Under the pieces are notes generated by a model. The model was not told the DNA's origin. It was given only the letters and a program-made list of their open reading frames with translations, and ran no database searches. This document shows, one piece after another, positions 50,699 to 60,243 of a stretch of DNA of 64,000 nucleotides. Numbering within the stretch: the first letter of the stretch is position 1; each line of letters begins with the position of its first letter. Source of the stretch: Streptomyces candidus. Lineage in GTDB: Bacteria; Actinomycetota; Actinomycetes; Streptomycetales; Streptomycetaceae. Position numbers and translations under genes: made by a program. The stretch is from the NCBI RefSeq assembly GCF_014207445.1, contig NZ_JACHEM010000014.1, positions 1 to 64,000 on the forward strand. Direction: 5' to 3'.

Positions 50699-51652
50699 TC
50701 AGCCGACGTAGCGGCGGGCCGTGGAGTGACGCCGCGCCTCCTCCAGGGCGACGAGGCGGGCCTCGATCGCGGCGGGAACAGGGGCTCGCTGGCGCAGCAC
50801 CCAGGGCAGCCCCTGCACCGCCTGAGCGACGGCACGCAGGGACGGCGTGTCGTGCGGCACGGTGCGCAGCAGGTGACCGGTGCGGCGCAGGGCGGAGCGC
50901 CAGGGGCGGCGCAGCCAGGTGAACCAGAGGGTGTTGCGCAGGCCCAGGACACGGCGGTGGGTGCTGTCACGTGCCTTCGATGCCGCGTGATGGATGGTCA
51001 GTTCCGGCACGTAGCAGAGCCAGTGGCCCTGTGTCAGCAGATCGGTGGCGAGGAGCTCCTCCTCCCCGCCCAGCCACAGCCCAGGATGGAAGCCGCCCGC
51101 ACCCCGGAAGGCATCGGCCCGGATCACCGTCGCGGCGGCGAGGAACGAGCCCAGGGCGGGGCCGGGCAGCCAGTCGGGCCCCGGGAGCGGGGAGTCGCGC
51201 AGCTCGGCGACCACGGGGTCCTCCTCCCCCGACGGCTCGACCACGATGCGGGCGGTCACGGCCGCGAGGGGCGGATGCGCGTCGAGGAGGTCCGCGGCGC
51301 GGCGCAGGGAGCCCGGTTCCCACCAGGTGTCGTCGTCGCAGAACGCCACGTAGGGCGTCCGGACGTGGCGGACGGCCAGATTGCGCCCGACGGCGCCCAA
51401 GTTCCGTCCTGGGCACAGAAGTTGTACTTCCGGGAAGAGGCGTGCGACCGCCTCGGCCGTGCCGTCGTGCGAGGCGTTGTCGGTGACCACGACGCGGGGC
51501 CGTTCGGGGAGTTCCCGCAGCGTGCGCAGGGTGCGCAGCAGCTCCTCGCGGCGGTCCTTGGTGATCACGACGACGGTGGTCCGGGGGTCGGGTCCGGGGC
51601 GGTGTTCGTCCTTCGCGAGCGCGGCGGGTGCCTGGTCGGCTTCTTTCGTCAT
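50699..51652 (-). CDS. Family 2 glycosyltransferase
   Basis: A 317-residue GT-A enzyme. TTVVVITKDRREELLRTLRT, VVVTDNASHDGTAEAVARLF, TPYVAFCDDDTWWEPGS and GGFHPGLWLGGEEELLATDL contain the Asp residues that bind UDP-sugar and metal. The C-terminus is a basic helical region. It is the last gene of an operon 54685 to 50699, 63 bp after a paralogous GT2. Start ATG 51652 is taken; 51682 is possible. Sugar and acceptor unknown. Confidence 0.93.
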   Translation of the reverse strand: MTKEADQAPAALAKDEHRPGPDPRTTVVVITKDRREELLRTLRTLRELPERPRVVVTDNASHDGTAEAVARLFPEVQLLCPGRNLGAVGRNLAVRHVRTPYVAFCDDDTWWEPGSLRRAADLLDAHPPLAAVTARIVVEPSGEEDPVVAELRDSPLPGPDWLPGPALGSFLAAATVIRADAFRGAGGFHPGLWLGGEEELLATDLLTQGHWLCYVPELTIHHAASKARDSTHRRVLGLRNTLWFTWLRRPWRSALRRTGHLLRTVPHDTPSLRAVAQAVQGLPWVLRQRAPVPAAIEARLVALEEARRHSTARRYVG

Positions 51653-51715
51653 CTGCGCTGGTCCTGTACGTCGGGCGGGCAACGGCGTTGTGGGGAGGAG
51701 GGCGGGCGGTGGTGG

Positions 51716-52591
51716 TCAGAAGGCGGTTTTGTCCAGCAGGCGGGCCGCGCTCTCGATCCCGGCGGGCAGCGGTTCCCTGGCGCGGAGGGCTGCGGGGAGG
51801 CGGACAAGGACGCCCTTGAGCGCCGTCGCGGCATCCCGTTCCCCGCGGGCGGCCGCCGCGGCGAGGTGCGCGGTGCCCCGCAGAGCCACGGTCACCGGTC
51901 GTCGCAGCCAGGCGGTGAGGAGGGCATTGCGCCGTTGCACCGCGGTGCGGCCGGGCCTGTCGGAGGCGTCGGGGTGGTGGTGGGCCGTAACGGAGGGCTC
52001 GTAGGTCACACCCCAGCCCCGTGCCGCCAGGTCGTAGGCGAGCAGAGTCTCCTCGCCGCCGAAGAACAGCACCCGGTGGTAGCCGCCCGCTTCCAGGAAG
52101 GCCGAGCGCCGGGTCACCGCCGCGCAGGCGAGGAAGCCCAGCACGGGACGGCCGGGGAGGTCGTGGGCCGGCGGCAGGGGCGATTCGGCGAGCACGACGT
52201 TCAGCGGGTCCTCGGAGGTCTCGGGGCCGACCAGGGTGCGGGCGGCCAGCAGCCCGAGCCGTGGATGGGCGTCGAACAGGTCGGCGGCGGCGTCCAGGGC
52301 GCCCGGGGCCCACCACGAGTCGTCGTCACTGAAGGCCACGTACGGCGTGGCGGCGTGCCGTACCGCGAGGTTGCGGCCCAGGGCTCCGGTGTTGCACCCG
52401 GCCTCGACGACGAGGGCGCCGACGCGGTGGGCGCGTACCGCGTCGGCCGTCGCATCGGTGGAACCGTTGTCCACCACGACGACGGGGGGCCGCTCCGGCA
52501 GGGCGGCCAGCCGGTCCAGGGTGCGCAGCACGCTCTCGCGGCGGTTCCGGGTGATCACTGCGACCGTGGTGCGCGGACGACGGACGCTCAC
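51716..52591 (-). CDS. Family 2 glycosyltransferase (paralogue)
   Basis: A 291-residue GT-A enzyme: TTVAVITRNRRESVLRTLDR, VVVVDNGSTDATADAVRAH, ATPYVAFSDDDSWWAPGALD and GGYHRVLFFGGEETLLAYDL. It is clearly a paralogue of the downstream GT2 and may add a different sugar. Starts at GTG 52591, which overlaps the GT9 stop by 4 bp (GTGA), so translation is coupled. Confidence 0.93.
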   Translation of the reverse strand: MSVRRPRTTVAVITRNRRESVLRTLDRLAALPERPPVVVVDNGSTDATADAVRAHRVGALVVEAGCNTGALGRNLAVRHAATPYVAFSDDDSWWAPGALDAAADLFDAHPRLGLLAARTLVGPETSEDPLNVVLAESPLPPAHDLPGRPVLGFLACAAVTRRSAFLEAGGYHRVLFFGGEETLLAYDLAARGWGVTYEPSVTAHHHPDASDRPGRTAVQRRNALLTAWLRRPVTVALRGTAHLAAAAARGERDAATALKGVLVRLPAALRAREPLPAGIESAARLLDKTAF

Positions 52592-53661
52592 CGGCTCTCC
52601 TTCATGAGTTTCTGCACCGCGCGCAGCACGTCGTCGGGCAGTGCCTCGTCCGGGGCGGAGCGGCCGGTGGCCGGCACGGGGGCCTCCTGGCCGCCGAGGA
52701 GGACGGCGGGTACGCCGTAGGGGCTGCGGCGTTCCGCGCTCCCGCCCGGGGAACCGACGGAGACCACCGGGGTCGCGCAGGCGGCGGCCAGGTGGGCGGG
52801 CCCGGGGTCGCCCGCGACGACGACGTCGGCCGCTCGCAGGACGCCCGACAGGGTCCGCAGATCCGTGCGGCCGCCGAGGTCGACCGCCGTGTCACCGCTG
52901 ACCTTTCGCGTCAGGGCCGTCTCCCGGGGGCCGCCGGTGACGACCACCCGGTGGCCGGCGTCGGCGAGCAGGACGACCGCTTCGGCCGCCCGCCCGGCGT
53001 CCCAGGCGCGGGCGTGCGCCGCGGCGCCCGGGTGCAGCACGACGTAGGGCCCGTTGCCGGTGAGCGCGGTCGTGTCGGGGGCCGGGAGCACACGGAGCCG
53101 CCCGTCGTCGCCCGCCCCGGGCGGGAAACCCAGGGCCGCCGCGGTGTCGAGCGCCGCTTCGACGTCGTGCCGTCCGGGCACCCGCCGGTGGGGTACGTCG
53201 ACGAGGCTGCCCGGGGGCTCGGTGAGGGGGGCCCCGATGCGGGGAACGTGCGCCATCCGCAGCAGAAGGGCGAGGGGCAGGGGGCTCTGCTCGGCGGGCG
53301 CCACGACGAGGGCGGCGTCGTACGCCGCGTCCCGCATCCGCCCCACGAGGCCCTCGACGTCCGCCTCCTGCACCGTCGGCGGGCGAGCGCTGCTCCAGGG
53401 TGCCTCCCAGACGAGGACCTCGTCGACGTGGGGCAGCAGAGCGGCGGCGGACGCGCCGCGCGGTGCGCACAGCATCGTCACGTGAGCGGCGCGTGCCGCC
53501 ACCGCGCGGACGGCGGGGCCCGCCAGCAGGACGCCGCTCATGTCGTCCAGGCAGACGACGATCACCTTCCCCGCGCCACGGGTCTGCGGCCCTCCTCCGC
53601 CACACGCAGCCGCCGACGCCGTCAGGGACCTTTTCTGCACGCGGTCACCAGGTGCACGCAT
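52588..53661 (-). CDS. GT9 (heptosyltransferase-like) glycosyltransferase
   Basis: A 357-residue protein of the ADP-heptose:LPS heptosyltransferase fold. VIVVCLDDMSGVLLAGPAV, VLHPGAAAHARAWDAGRAAE, VTGGPRETALTRKVSG, DLGGRTDLRTLSGVLRAADV and VAGDPGPAHLAAACATPVVS match GT9 (the DxGxxH-like pattern is here DPGPAH). In the same locus gmhA and hldE could supply ADP-heptose. The first 30 residues are disordered. Overlaps its neighbours on both sides. Confidence 0.93.
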   Translation of the reverse strand: MRAPGDRVQKRSLTASAAACGGGGPQTRGAGKVIVVCLDDMSGVLLAGPAVRAVAARAAHVTMLCAPRGASAAALLPHVDEVLVWEAPWSSARPPTVQEADVEGLVGRMRDAAYDAALVVAPAEQSPLPLALLLRMAHVPRIGAPLTEPPGSLVDVPHRRVPGRHDVEAALDTAAALGFPPGAGDDGRLRVLPAPDTTALTGNGPYVVLHPGAAAHARAWDAGRAAEAVVLLADAGHRVVVTGGPRETALTRKVSGDTAVDLGGRTDLRTLSGVLRAADVVVAGDPGPAHLAAACATPVVSVGSPGGSAERRSPYGVPAVLLGGQEAPVPATGRSAPDEALPDDVLRAVQKLMKESR

Positions 53662-54685
53662 GGCGCACACCTCCCGCCGTGCCAGGCGTGGACCGGCCTC
53701 CCCTTCCCCGGCCGTACGGGGCGGCCCGGTCGAGGAAGTACGCGACGGTGCGCGCGAGCCCGTCCGCGAGGGAGACCCTGGGCGTCCACCCGAGGAGTTC
53801 GTGAGCGAAGCCGGTGGCGGGACGGGGTGGTTCGGGGCTCTCGTGGTCGTGCCCGGCGAAGTGCGGGCGGGCGTCGGAGCCGGTGAGGTCGAGCACCCGA
53901 CGGGCGATCTCCTCCACGGTCGGACCCGGGTCGCCGCCGATGTCCACCGGGCGCACCGAGCGGCTGGCGGCCACCAGGAGCACGCCGTCGACCGTGTCGT
54001 CGACGTAGCACAGCGACGGCCTGCCACCGGCGTCACCGGGCACGGTCACCGGCCCGCCGCCCAGCGCCTGCCGGATCAGGCCGGGGATCAGCAGGCCGTC
54101 CCCGGACCCCATGCGCGGGCCGTACACCGGAAAGACCCGGGCGATGCCCGCGTCCGCCTTCGTGTCGCTCACGTAGGCGGTGGCCGACGCCTCCGCCGCG
54201 TGCCGGGCCCGCTCGTCCGCGCCGACCGCCCCGTCCGGTTGTCCGTCCCGGCCGGGCGGGACGCCGTGGAGGAGGCAGGTGGAGACGAGCAGGAACCGCG
54301 CGCCGTCCCGTTCGGCGAGGCCGAGGGCGTGGCGGGTGACGAGACTGTCCGCGCCGAGTGTCTCCGCGGGGCGGTCCAGGACCGCCGAGGCGGGGCACCC
54401 GAAGTGCACCACGAGGTCGTACGGTCCGGCGAGGACGTCGGTGCCGCCCGGCCTCGCGAGGTTCAGCCGCAGGGGCCGGAACCCGGGGCGGCCGGCCAGG
54501 TGCTGCACTTCGCGGACCGTGGCCGACGGCGTCTCGTCGACGCAGTCGACCGCCACGCCCGCGTCCAGCAGGCGTTCGCACAGGTGCGAGCCCAGGAATC
54601 CGGCGCCTGCGGTCACCAGGGCGCGCTGCCACGGAAGTGGCGGCTGTGGCGGCTGTGATGCCAAGGAGAACGTCGTCGGCGTCAT
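53645..54685 (-). CDS. UXS-like extended SDR lacking the catalytic YxxxK
   Basis: A 346-residue NAD-dependent epimerase/dehydratase-fold protein. The Rossmann motif TAGAGFLGSHLCERLLDAG starts at residue 25, followed by CPASAVLDRPAETLGADS, STCLLHG, RIARVFPVYGPRM split as GIARVFPVYGPRMG, and CYVDDTVDGVLLVA. The nearest pattern is UDP-glucuronate decarboxylase (UXS). There the active site reads CYDEGKR; here the aligned text is GADERAR (residues 155-161), so Tyr and Lys are both replaced and a loop is shortened. It may bind but not turn over the sugar. Overlaps GT9 by 17 bp. Confidence 0.85.
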   Translation of the reverse strand: MTPTTFSLASQPPQPPLPWQRALVTAGAGFLGSHLCERLLDAGVAVDCVDETPSATVREVQHLAGRPGFRPLRLNLARPGGTDVLAGPYDLVVHFGCPASAVLDRPAETLGADSLVTRHALGLAERDGARFLLVSTCLLHGVPPGRDGQPDGAVGADERARHAAEASATAYVSDTKADAGIARVFPVYGPRMGSGDGLLIPGLIRQALGGGPVTVPGDAGGRPSLCYVDDTVDGVLLVAASRSVRPVDIGGDPGPTVEEIARRVLDLTGSDARPHFAGHDHESPEPPRPATGFAHELLGWTPRVSLADGLARTVAYFLDRAAPYGRGRGGRSTPGTAGGVRHACTW

Positions 54686-54896
54686 GGCAGGATCTCTCCT
54701 TCCGCCGTGGAGGTGGGTGTGGGTCCGGGTGTGAGGGGCGGCCGCGGGCGTCGCCCTGCTGCGGCGCGACCGTGCGGGGCGCGGGGCCCGCGGGAGGTGC
54801 GATGCGCGGACGGCCTGCGACGCACGGCGGCTTCGGGCGGGCGGGGGCTTCGGGCAGGGGCCTCGGGCGCACGGCGACTTCGGGGCGCACGGGCCG

Positions 54897-55643
54897 TCAC
54901 GGCCAGGACGGCTCCCGGCGCGGCACGACGACGAGTTCGCCCACGACGCTTCCGGCCGGGACGGACAGCGCGTACAGCACCGTGTCGGCCACGATGTCGG
55001 GGCTCTGCAGCAGGGTCACGTCGGCGTCCGGGAAGCGCTCCATGATGAACGGGGTCTCCATGCCCCCCGCGATGATCCCGGTGACGCCGATCCCCACGCA
55101 GTCGCGCTGGGCCTCCTTGAACAGCGTGTGCGTGAACGCGCGCAGGCCCGACTTTCCCGCCGCGTACGGTCCCGCCTCGGTCCAGGTGCGGTTCGCCGCG
55201 GTGGAGAGGATGTTCACGATGTGACCGCCCCCGCGGGCGATCATGCGACGGTAGGTTTCCAGGCACAGGTACATCGGCCCGAGCAGGTTGGTCTCGACGA
55301 CCCGCCTCACCTCGTCGGCCGTCAGGTGCTCGATCGGCTTGGAGACGTCCACGGCGGCGTTGTTGACGAGGACATCGACCGGTTGGCCCGCTTCTTCCAG
55401 GCTTCGGAAGGCGGCGGCGACGCCTTCGGCGTCCCGCACGTCCATGGCCACGAAACGGGCGTCGAGCCCTTCGCCGGTGAGCTCGTCGCAGAGCTCCCGG
55501 GCCGGCTCCTCGCGGACGTCGGCGACCAGTACGCTCGCACCGGCCCCCGCCAGCTTCCTCGCGATCGAGGCTCCCAGCCCGCGGGCCGCTCCGGTCACCA
55601 GTGCGTGCTTTCCGTCGAGATCGAGCTGCGCTGCGCCGCCCAT
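54897..55643 (-). CDS. Short-chain dehydrogenase/reductase
   Basis: A 248-residue classical SDR: HALVTGAARGLGASIARKLA, VDVLVNNAAVDVSKPIE, VETNLLGPMYLCL, IVNILSTAANRTWTEAGPYA with the catalytic Ser, Tyr (YAAGK) and Lys, then GIGVTGIIAGGMETPFIMER. It reduces or oxidises a keto or hydroxyl group using NAD(P)H. GGAAGG lies before ATG 55643. It is the first gene of the left operon and divergent from the MFS gene. The substrate is not known but may be a sugar nucleotide or lipid. Confidence 0.92.
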   Translation of the reverse strand: MGGAAQLDLDGKHALVTGAARGLGASIARKLAGAGASVLVADVREEPARELCDELTGEGLDARFVAMDVRDAEGVAAAFRSLEEAGQPVDVLVNNAAVDVSKPIEHLTADEVRRVVETNLLGPMYLCLETYRRMIARGGGHIVNILSTAANRTWTEAGPYAAGKSGLRAFTHTLFKEAQRDCVGIGVTGIIAGGMETPFIMERFPDADVTLLQSPDIVADTVLYALSVPAGSVVGELVVVPRREPSWP

Positions 55644-56118
55644 TCCTGTGCCTTCCGTCGCCGGTCGAGGAACGGTGCGCTGCGCAACCGTCCCGCTTCC
55701 CACTGTGACGGCGACAAGAGGGTCCGGCACCTCGGGACGGGCCGCGGCGAAGGGCACGCGAGCGTCATCCGGATCACTCCGGAAGGGTCCGGGGCCCGGC
55801 GCGGCCTGCGGGCATGGAGCGGTGTGAGCAAGCCCACCACACGCGCCGAGGCCTTGTGCGACAAGCGTCCGCGCCCTTACGGCAGTGGCTTGAGCAGAAC
55901 CGTTCGCAGCTACGGCGATCGCGTCTGTCACCATGGTCGACGCCGTACTCCGCAGCGTCCACGCGTCTTCCTGCACGCCTTGACGACGATCCTCCCGCAG
56001 CACGGCACCCCTGACAGATCCGGCGGAGTGACGGCGCGGTGCAACCGGTGCCCCGAGCAGCTCCCGCCGCGCCCCTTGCCCGGTCCCCCGGGCTCGCCCC
56101 GAGTCTTCGAGTGCCTCT
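55644..56118. other. Divergent intergenic region, no gene seen
   Basis: About 475 bp with promoters for the SDR and MFS genes. No convincing frame or repeat. Confidence 0.45.
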
Positions 56119-57630
56119 GTGTCTTCCGTGCCTTCCTTCCCTGCCACGCCTTCCTCCCCTGCCCCGACGGCGCCGTCCCACTCCTCCGCTCCGGACGACG
56201 TGGCCGAACTGCCCGTAGCCGCAGCGCCCCTCCCCGGACCGTCCCTCCCCGGGCCGCCCGCCGCCGGATCGTCGGCGGCCGGCTCGCAGTCACCGTGGCG
56301 GTCGTTGCGCTACCGCAGCATGCGCTGGTGGTCCGTTGCCAACTTCGTGTCCAACGCGGGCACCTGGATGCAGCTCACCGTGCAGAACCTGCTGGTCCTG
56401 CAGATCACGGGTTCGGCAACCGCCACGGGCCTCTCCATGTCGGTACAGGCGGCCCCGGCACTGCTGATGAGCCTTGTCGGCGGTGCCGCCGTCGACCGCT
56501 GGCCGCGCAAGCTCACCGCCTCCGTCAGCCAGGCCCTGCTCGGCGCCGTCGCCTTCACGACGACCGTCCTCGTGGCGACGGGCGGGCTCGATCTGACCGT
56601 CCTCATGGTGCTGGCGGCCGTCACCGGCATCATCGCCACGGTCGACGGACCCGCGTGCGCCCTGCTGGGCAACGATCTCGTGCCACCGCAGGACGTTCCG
56701 TCCGCCATCGGCGTCGGCTCGTTGGTGCACAGCGCGGGGCGCCTTGCCGGAGCGGCGCTCGGCGGTGTCACCGTCGGCTTCCTCGGCACGGCCGCCGCCT
56801 ACGCCGCCAACGGCGTGTCGTTCCTCTTCGTCGCCGCGGTCATCCCCTTCCTCCGTCCCGCGTACGGAGCGCTGCGCCAGACCGCGCCGGGGCGCCCGAC
56901 CGACCCCGCGCAGGCCACGCCCGCGCACGCCGTTCCCGTGCAAGCCGTTCCCGCGCCGAGCGGTCCCGCACCGGTCGGCGAGAACATGACCGTCCGGCAG
57001 GGGCTGGCGTACTTCATGAAGCGGCCCCGGCTCGTGGCCCTCGCCGGTATCACCGGTGTCAGCGCGGTTTTCGGGCGGAATTACCACCTCACGCTGGCGG
57101 TGCTCGTCACCGGACCGCTCGCGGGGGGCGCCGGGGCGTTCGGCACGGTGTCCACCGTCCTCGCCGTCGGAGGAATCATCGGTGCGGTCCTCGGAGCCCG
57201 GCTGCGGCGGCCGTCCGTGCGGCTGGTGGGCACCCTGGCCGCCGCGGGCGCCCTGTTGCAGGCGGTCGCGGGCTTCTCCCCCTCGCTCGCCGTGCTGCTG
57301 GTGCTCGTCCTGCCGATGGCCGTCGTGGAATCCGTTTCCGACACGGCGGGGACGACCGTCCTGCAGACCGATCCGCCGGCCCACCTGCGGGGCCGCGTGC
57401 TGGGCGTGTGGGGAAGCATCAGTACCGCCTGGGGCCTCGGCGGTCCGCCCGCGCTCGGCCTCCTCATGGAGCTGGCCGGAGCCCGCGGCGCCCTGGTGGG
57501 CGGTGGGCTGATCGTGGCCGGCTCCATCGGAGCGGGCTTCCTGCTGCGCAGGCGCGGGGCCGCCGTGCCCGTAGTCCTGCGCAAGGAGGCGCTGGTTCCG
57601 GTACAGCCGGTGCTGCAGACGGCCGCCTGA
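56119..57630 (+). CDS. MFS transporter
   Basis: A 503-residue transporter with 12 predicted helices after a long Pro/Ala/Ser-rich N-terminus. RWWSVANFVSNAGTWMQLTV, LMSLVGGAAVDRWPRKLTAS (motif A type), DGPACALLGNDLVPPQDVPS and HLRGRVLGVWGSISTAWGLG are typical of the EntS/DHA3 exporter type. Between helices 6 and 7 is a long loop of Pro/Ala. It begins at GTG 56119. It lies inside the glycan locus but on the opposite strand, so it may export a precursor or be unrelated. Confidence 0.9.
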   Translation: MSSVPSFPATPSSPAPTAPSHSSAPDDVAELPVAAAPLPGPSLPGPPAAGSSAAGSQSPWRSLRYRSMRWWSVANFVSNAGTWMQLTVQNLLVLQITGSATATGLSMSVQAAPALLMSLVGGAAVDRWPRKLTASVSQALLGAVAFTTTVLVATGGLDLTVLMVLAAVTGIIATVDGPACALLGNDLVPPQDVPSAIGVGSLVHSAGRLAGAALGGVTVGFLGTAAAYAANGVSFLFVAAVIPFLRPAYGALRQTAPGRPTDPAQATPAHAVPVQAVPAPSGPAPVGENMTVRQGLAYFMKRPRLVALAGITGVSAVFGRNYHLTLAVLVTGPLAGGAGAFGTVSTVLAVGGIIGAVLGARLRRPSVRLVGTLAAAGALLQAVAGFSPSLAVLLVLVLPMAVVESVSDTAGTTVLQTDPPAHLRGRVLGVWGSISTAWGLGGPPALGLLMELAGARGALVGGGLIVAGSIGAGFLLRRRGAAVPVVLRKEALVPVQPVLQTAA

Positions 57631-57712
57631 ACACAGCGGTGCGGCGCCGGCCCCTTTCGCGCCGCACGGACATGGCTGGGCGGCAACGCCCCCGAACCCG
57701 GCCGCCCGCCGC

Positions 57713-58801
57713 CTACAGCCGCCCGCCAGGGAGGGGTGCCCCCGCCGGTGCCGGCCCCGGCGGGGGCCCGGACAGGGGCTGCGGGCGGGGAAGGCCCCCT
57801 ACCGCTCTCACCGCCTCCAGGACCTCTTCCGTCGTAATGCGCAGCAACCGCTCGTCGGGCCGGCGCCCGTGGGCGTCGCCCGGCCGGATACGGCCGTCGC
57901 CGTCGGGGTGCCACAGCGCCCGGTGACGAGCGTCCGCCACCGGGCCCCACAGCCGGGGCGACACCGGGCCGAACAGCACGACCGAGGGGGTGCCGAGCGC
58001 CGTCGCCAGGTGGGCGAGCCCGGTGTCTCCGACGAGGACGCAGCGGGCGTGCGCCACGAGCGCCGACAGCACGTCGAACGGCACGTCCCGCGTACCTCCC
58101 AGTACGGCGTCCGCCGACAGCCCCGCCCGCGCCGCCACGTACCGCGCGAGCGTGTCCTCCCCGGCCCCGGCGGTCACCACCACCCGGTGGCCACGGGCGG
58201 TGAGTTCCCGTGCCACGGCGGCGAACCGCTCCGGGGGCCAGCGGCGGGCGCCGGCGTCGGCACCCGGATGGACGACCACCGCGCCGGGCGCCGGTGAGGC
58301 GACGTCGGGCGGCGGGATCCGCACGTCCGCGGGATCCGCCCGGACGCCGTACCAGGACAGCAGCCGGCACCACCGGTCCCGCTCGTGCTCGTCCTCCCGC
58401 CACGCGGGCCCCGCGATGCCGGGCGTCCCCGGATGCGCGTAGGCGAACAGCCGCCCGGGACGCAGCCGCTGGAGCAGCAGGTGGCTCGGTGGCCCGTTGC
58501 CGTGCAGGTCGACGGCGATGTCGGGGGCCGGCCCCGTCCAGGCGAGGGCGGCGGGCACCGCGCGGCCGGCGGCCGACGTGGGCAGCACGCGGTCGACCAG
58601 GCCGGTGGCCATGGCGGGCCCGGTCAGCCGCTCCGGAGCGGCCAGCACGATCTCGTGGTCCGGCAGTTGTCGCCGCAGGGCGCGCAGTGCCGGTACGACG
58701 GCCAGCAGGTCGCCCAGCCCCAGTGCCCGCAGTACCAGCGCCCGAAGGCGGTCCTGTGCCGGAGGGTCCGCCGGTGGGCGCCGGGTGCCTTGGTCGTTCA
58801 C
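57713..58801 (-). CDS. GT9 (heptosyltransferase-like) glycosyltransferase
   Basis: A 362-residue protein: LRALVLRALGLGDLLAVVPA, VDLHGNGPPSHLLLQRLRPG, VVHPGADAGARRWPPERFA, HRVVVTAGAGEDTLARYVA and CVLVGDTGLAHLATALGTPS, VVLFGPVSPRLWGPV. The GDLL and GDTGLAH motifs and the length match GT9 better than the other two copies here. It follows hldE with a 4-bp overlap (GTGA), supporting use of ADP-heptose. The C-terminus is Pro/Gly-rich. Confidence 0.94.
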   Translation of the reverse strand: MNDQGTRRPPADPPAQDRLRALVLRALGLGDLLAVVPALRALRRQLPDHEIVLAAPERLTGPAMATGLVDRVLPTSAAGRAVPAALAWTGPAPDIAVDLHGNGPPSHLLLQRLRPGRLFAYAHPGTPGIAGPAWREDEHERDRWCRLLSWYGVRADPADVRIPPPDVASPAPGAVVVHPGADAGARRWPPERFAAVARELTARGHRVVVTAGAGEDTLARYVAARAGLSADAVLGGTRDVPFDVLSALVAHARCVLVGDTGLAHLATALGTPSVVLFGPVSPRLWGPVADARHRALWHPDGDGRIRPGDAHGRRPDERLLRITTEEVLEAVRAVGGLPRPQPLSGPPPGPAPAGAPLPGGRL

Positions 58802-60243
58802 GTTCGTGGGGGCCTCTCGGCTCGGGGGGTGCTCGGCCGGGTCCGTGCGGCAGCCGCGGCGGCCCGGCGGGCCAGCTGGGTGGTGGAGCGGCCGTCGAGG
58901 TAGGGCAGGACGACGGCCTGGCCGCCCCATTCGCGCAGGGTCCGCGCCTCGGGCAGGTCCTGGACGCTGTAGTCGCCGCCCTTGACCCATACGTCCGGCC
59001 GCAGCCTGGTGAGCAGTTCCTGCGGGGTGTCCTGCGCGAAGACGGCCACGGCGTCGACGCTGCCCAGTGCCTCCAGGACCCGGATGCGGTCGGCTTCCCT
59101 GTTGAGCGGGCGTCCGGGGCCCTTGCGGCGGGTGAGCGACTCGTCGGAGTTGAGGCAGACGATCAGGCAGTCGCCGATGCGCCGGGCGCTCTCCAGCAGG
59201 CCGACGTGGCCGGCGTGCAGGAGGTCGAAGCAGCCGCCGGTGGCCACGACCGTGCCGCCGCGCGCCCGCACCTGTGCGGCGAGGGCGAACGCGTCCGTGG
59301 AGGACATGTCCCGGACGCCGCGGTGCGCGGGCGCCGTCCGCCACAGGTCACGGTTGCCGGCTCCGCCCGCGGACACGAAGGCGGCGGCCTCCGCGACGGC
59401 GCGCTGGAGGGCCTCTTCCGGGAGTGCTCCGTCGGCCAGCGCGGCGGCGGTGACGGCCGCGAAGCAGTCACCGGCGCCGCACGGGTCGCCGGTCGCGCGG
59501 TAGGGCGGCGGCACGAGCATCGGCGTACCCGGACCGGGGCTGGTCAGCAGAACCCCCCGCTCGCCCAGCGTCACGGCGACTCCCGCCGCCTGCCAGCGCT
59601 CCGCCAGTTCCGCGCCCCGCTGGGCGTACGCGCGCAGCGTTGCGCCTCCGTCCTGTGTCCCGCTCCCGTCGGGGCACAGGGCGCGGGTCTCGGCCGCGTT
59701 CGGCGTGACGAGCCGCGCGCCCGCCACGGGGGCGTCACCTCTGGGATGGGGGTCCCACACCAGCGGGACGCGGGGGGCGAGGGCAGCCAGCTCCTCCCGT
59801 ACGGCGCTCGCGGTCCGTCGTCCGTAGTCCGCGACGAGAACGGCGTGCGCCCCTTTCAGCGCGTCCCGTACGGCGGCGCCGGGCTCGCCCGGTGTGCCGC
59901 CGCCCCGGTCGACACGGACCAGGGGGCGGCCCGAGGCCAGGACGCGCGTCTTCACCGGCAGGCTGCCGTTCAGCGGCAGCTCCACCAGCCGCACCCGGCT
60001 GCTGAGCGCGCGGCGTACGGCGTCGCTCGCGGGGTCGTCGCCCAGTGCGGTCACCAGGGTCACCTCGCGGCCGTCGCGTGCGGCCAGCGCGGCGGCGAGC
60101 CCCGCGCCTCCGGGGCGCCGCCGGTCGCCGGTGACGTCCACCACGGGGGCCGGGGCGTCGGGAGAGAGCCGGGTGGCGGTGCCTTCGACATCCTCGTCGA
60201 GCAGGACGTCACCGACGACGACGAGCGGCCTCGGCCCGCTCAC
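58798..60243 (-). CDS. hldE: Bifunctional heptose-7-phosphate kinase/heptose-1-phosphate adenylyltransferase
   Basis: A 481-residue two-domain enzyme. Residues 1-320 are a PfkB/ribokinase-like kinase (LVVVGDVLLDEDVEGTATRL, DPCGAGDCFAAVTAAALAD with catalytic Asp). Residues 345-470 are a nucleotidyltransferase (VVATGGCFDLLHAGHVGLLE with HAGH, LNSDESLTRRKGPGRPLNRE, WVKGGDYS). It makes heptose 1,7-bisphosphate and, after a phosphatase step, ADP-heptose. No gmhB phosphatase or hldD epimerase is visible in this window. Overlaps gmhA and GT9 by 4 bp each. Confidence 0.95.
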   Translation of the reverse strand: MSGPRPLVVVGDVLLDEDVEGTATRLSPDAPAPVVDVTGDRRRPGGAGLAAALAARDGREVTLVTALGDDPASDAVRRALSSRVRLVELPLNGSLPVKTRVLASGRPLVRVDRGGGTPGEPGAAVRDALKGAHAVLVADYGRRTASAVREELAALAPRVPLVWDPHPRGDAPVAGARLVTPNAAETRALCPDGSGTQDGGATLRAYAQRGAELAERWQAAGVAVTLGERGVLLTSPGPGTPMLVPPPYRATGDPCGAGDCFAAVTAAALADGALPEEALQRAVAEAAAFVSAGGAGNRDLWRTAPAHRGVRDMSSTDAFALAAQVRARGGTVVATGGCFDLLHAGHVGLLESARRIGDCLIVCLNSDESLTRRKGPGRPLNREADRIRVLEALGSVDAVAVFAQDTPQELLTRLRPDVWVKGGDYSVQDLPEARTLREWGGQAVVLPYLDGRSTTQLARRAAAAAARTRPSTPRAERPPRT

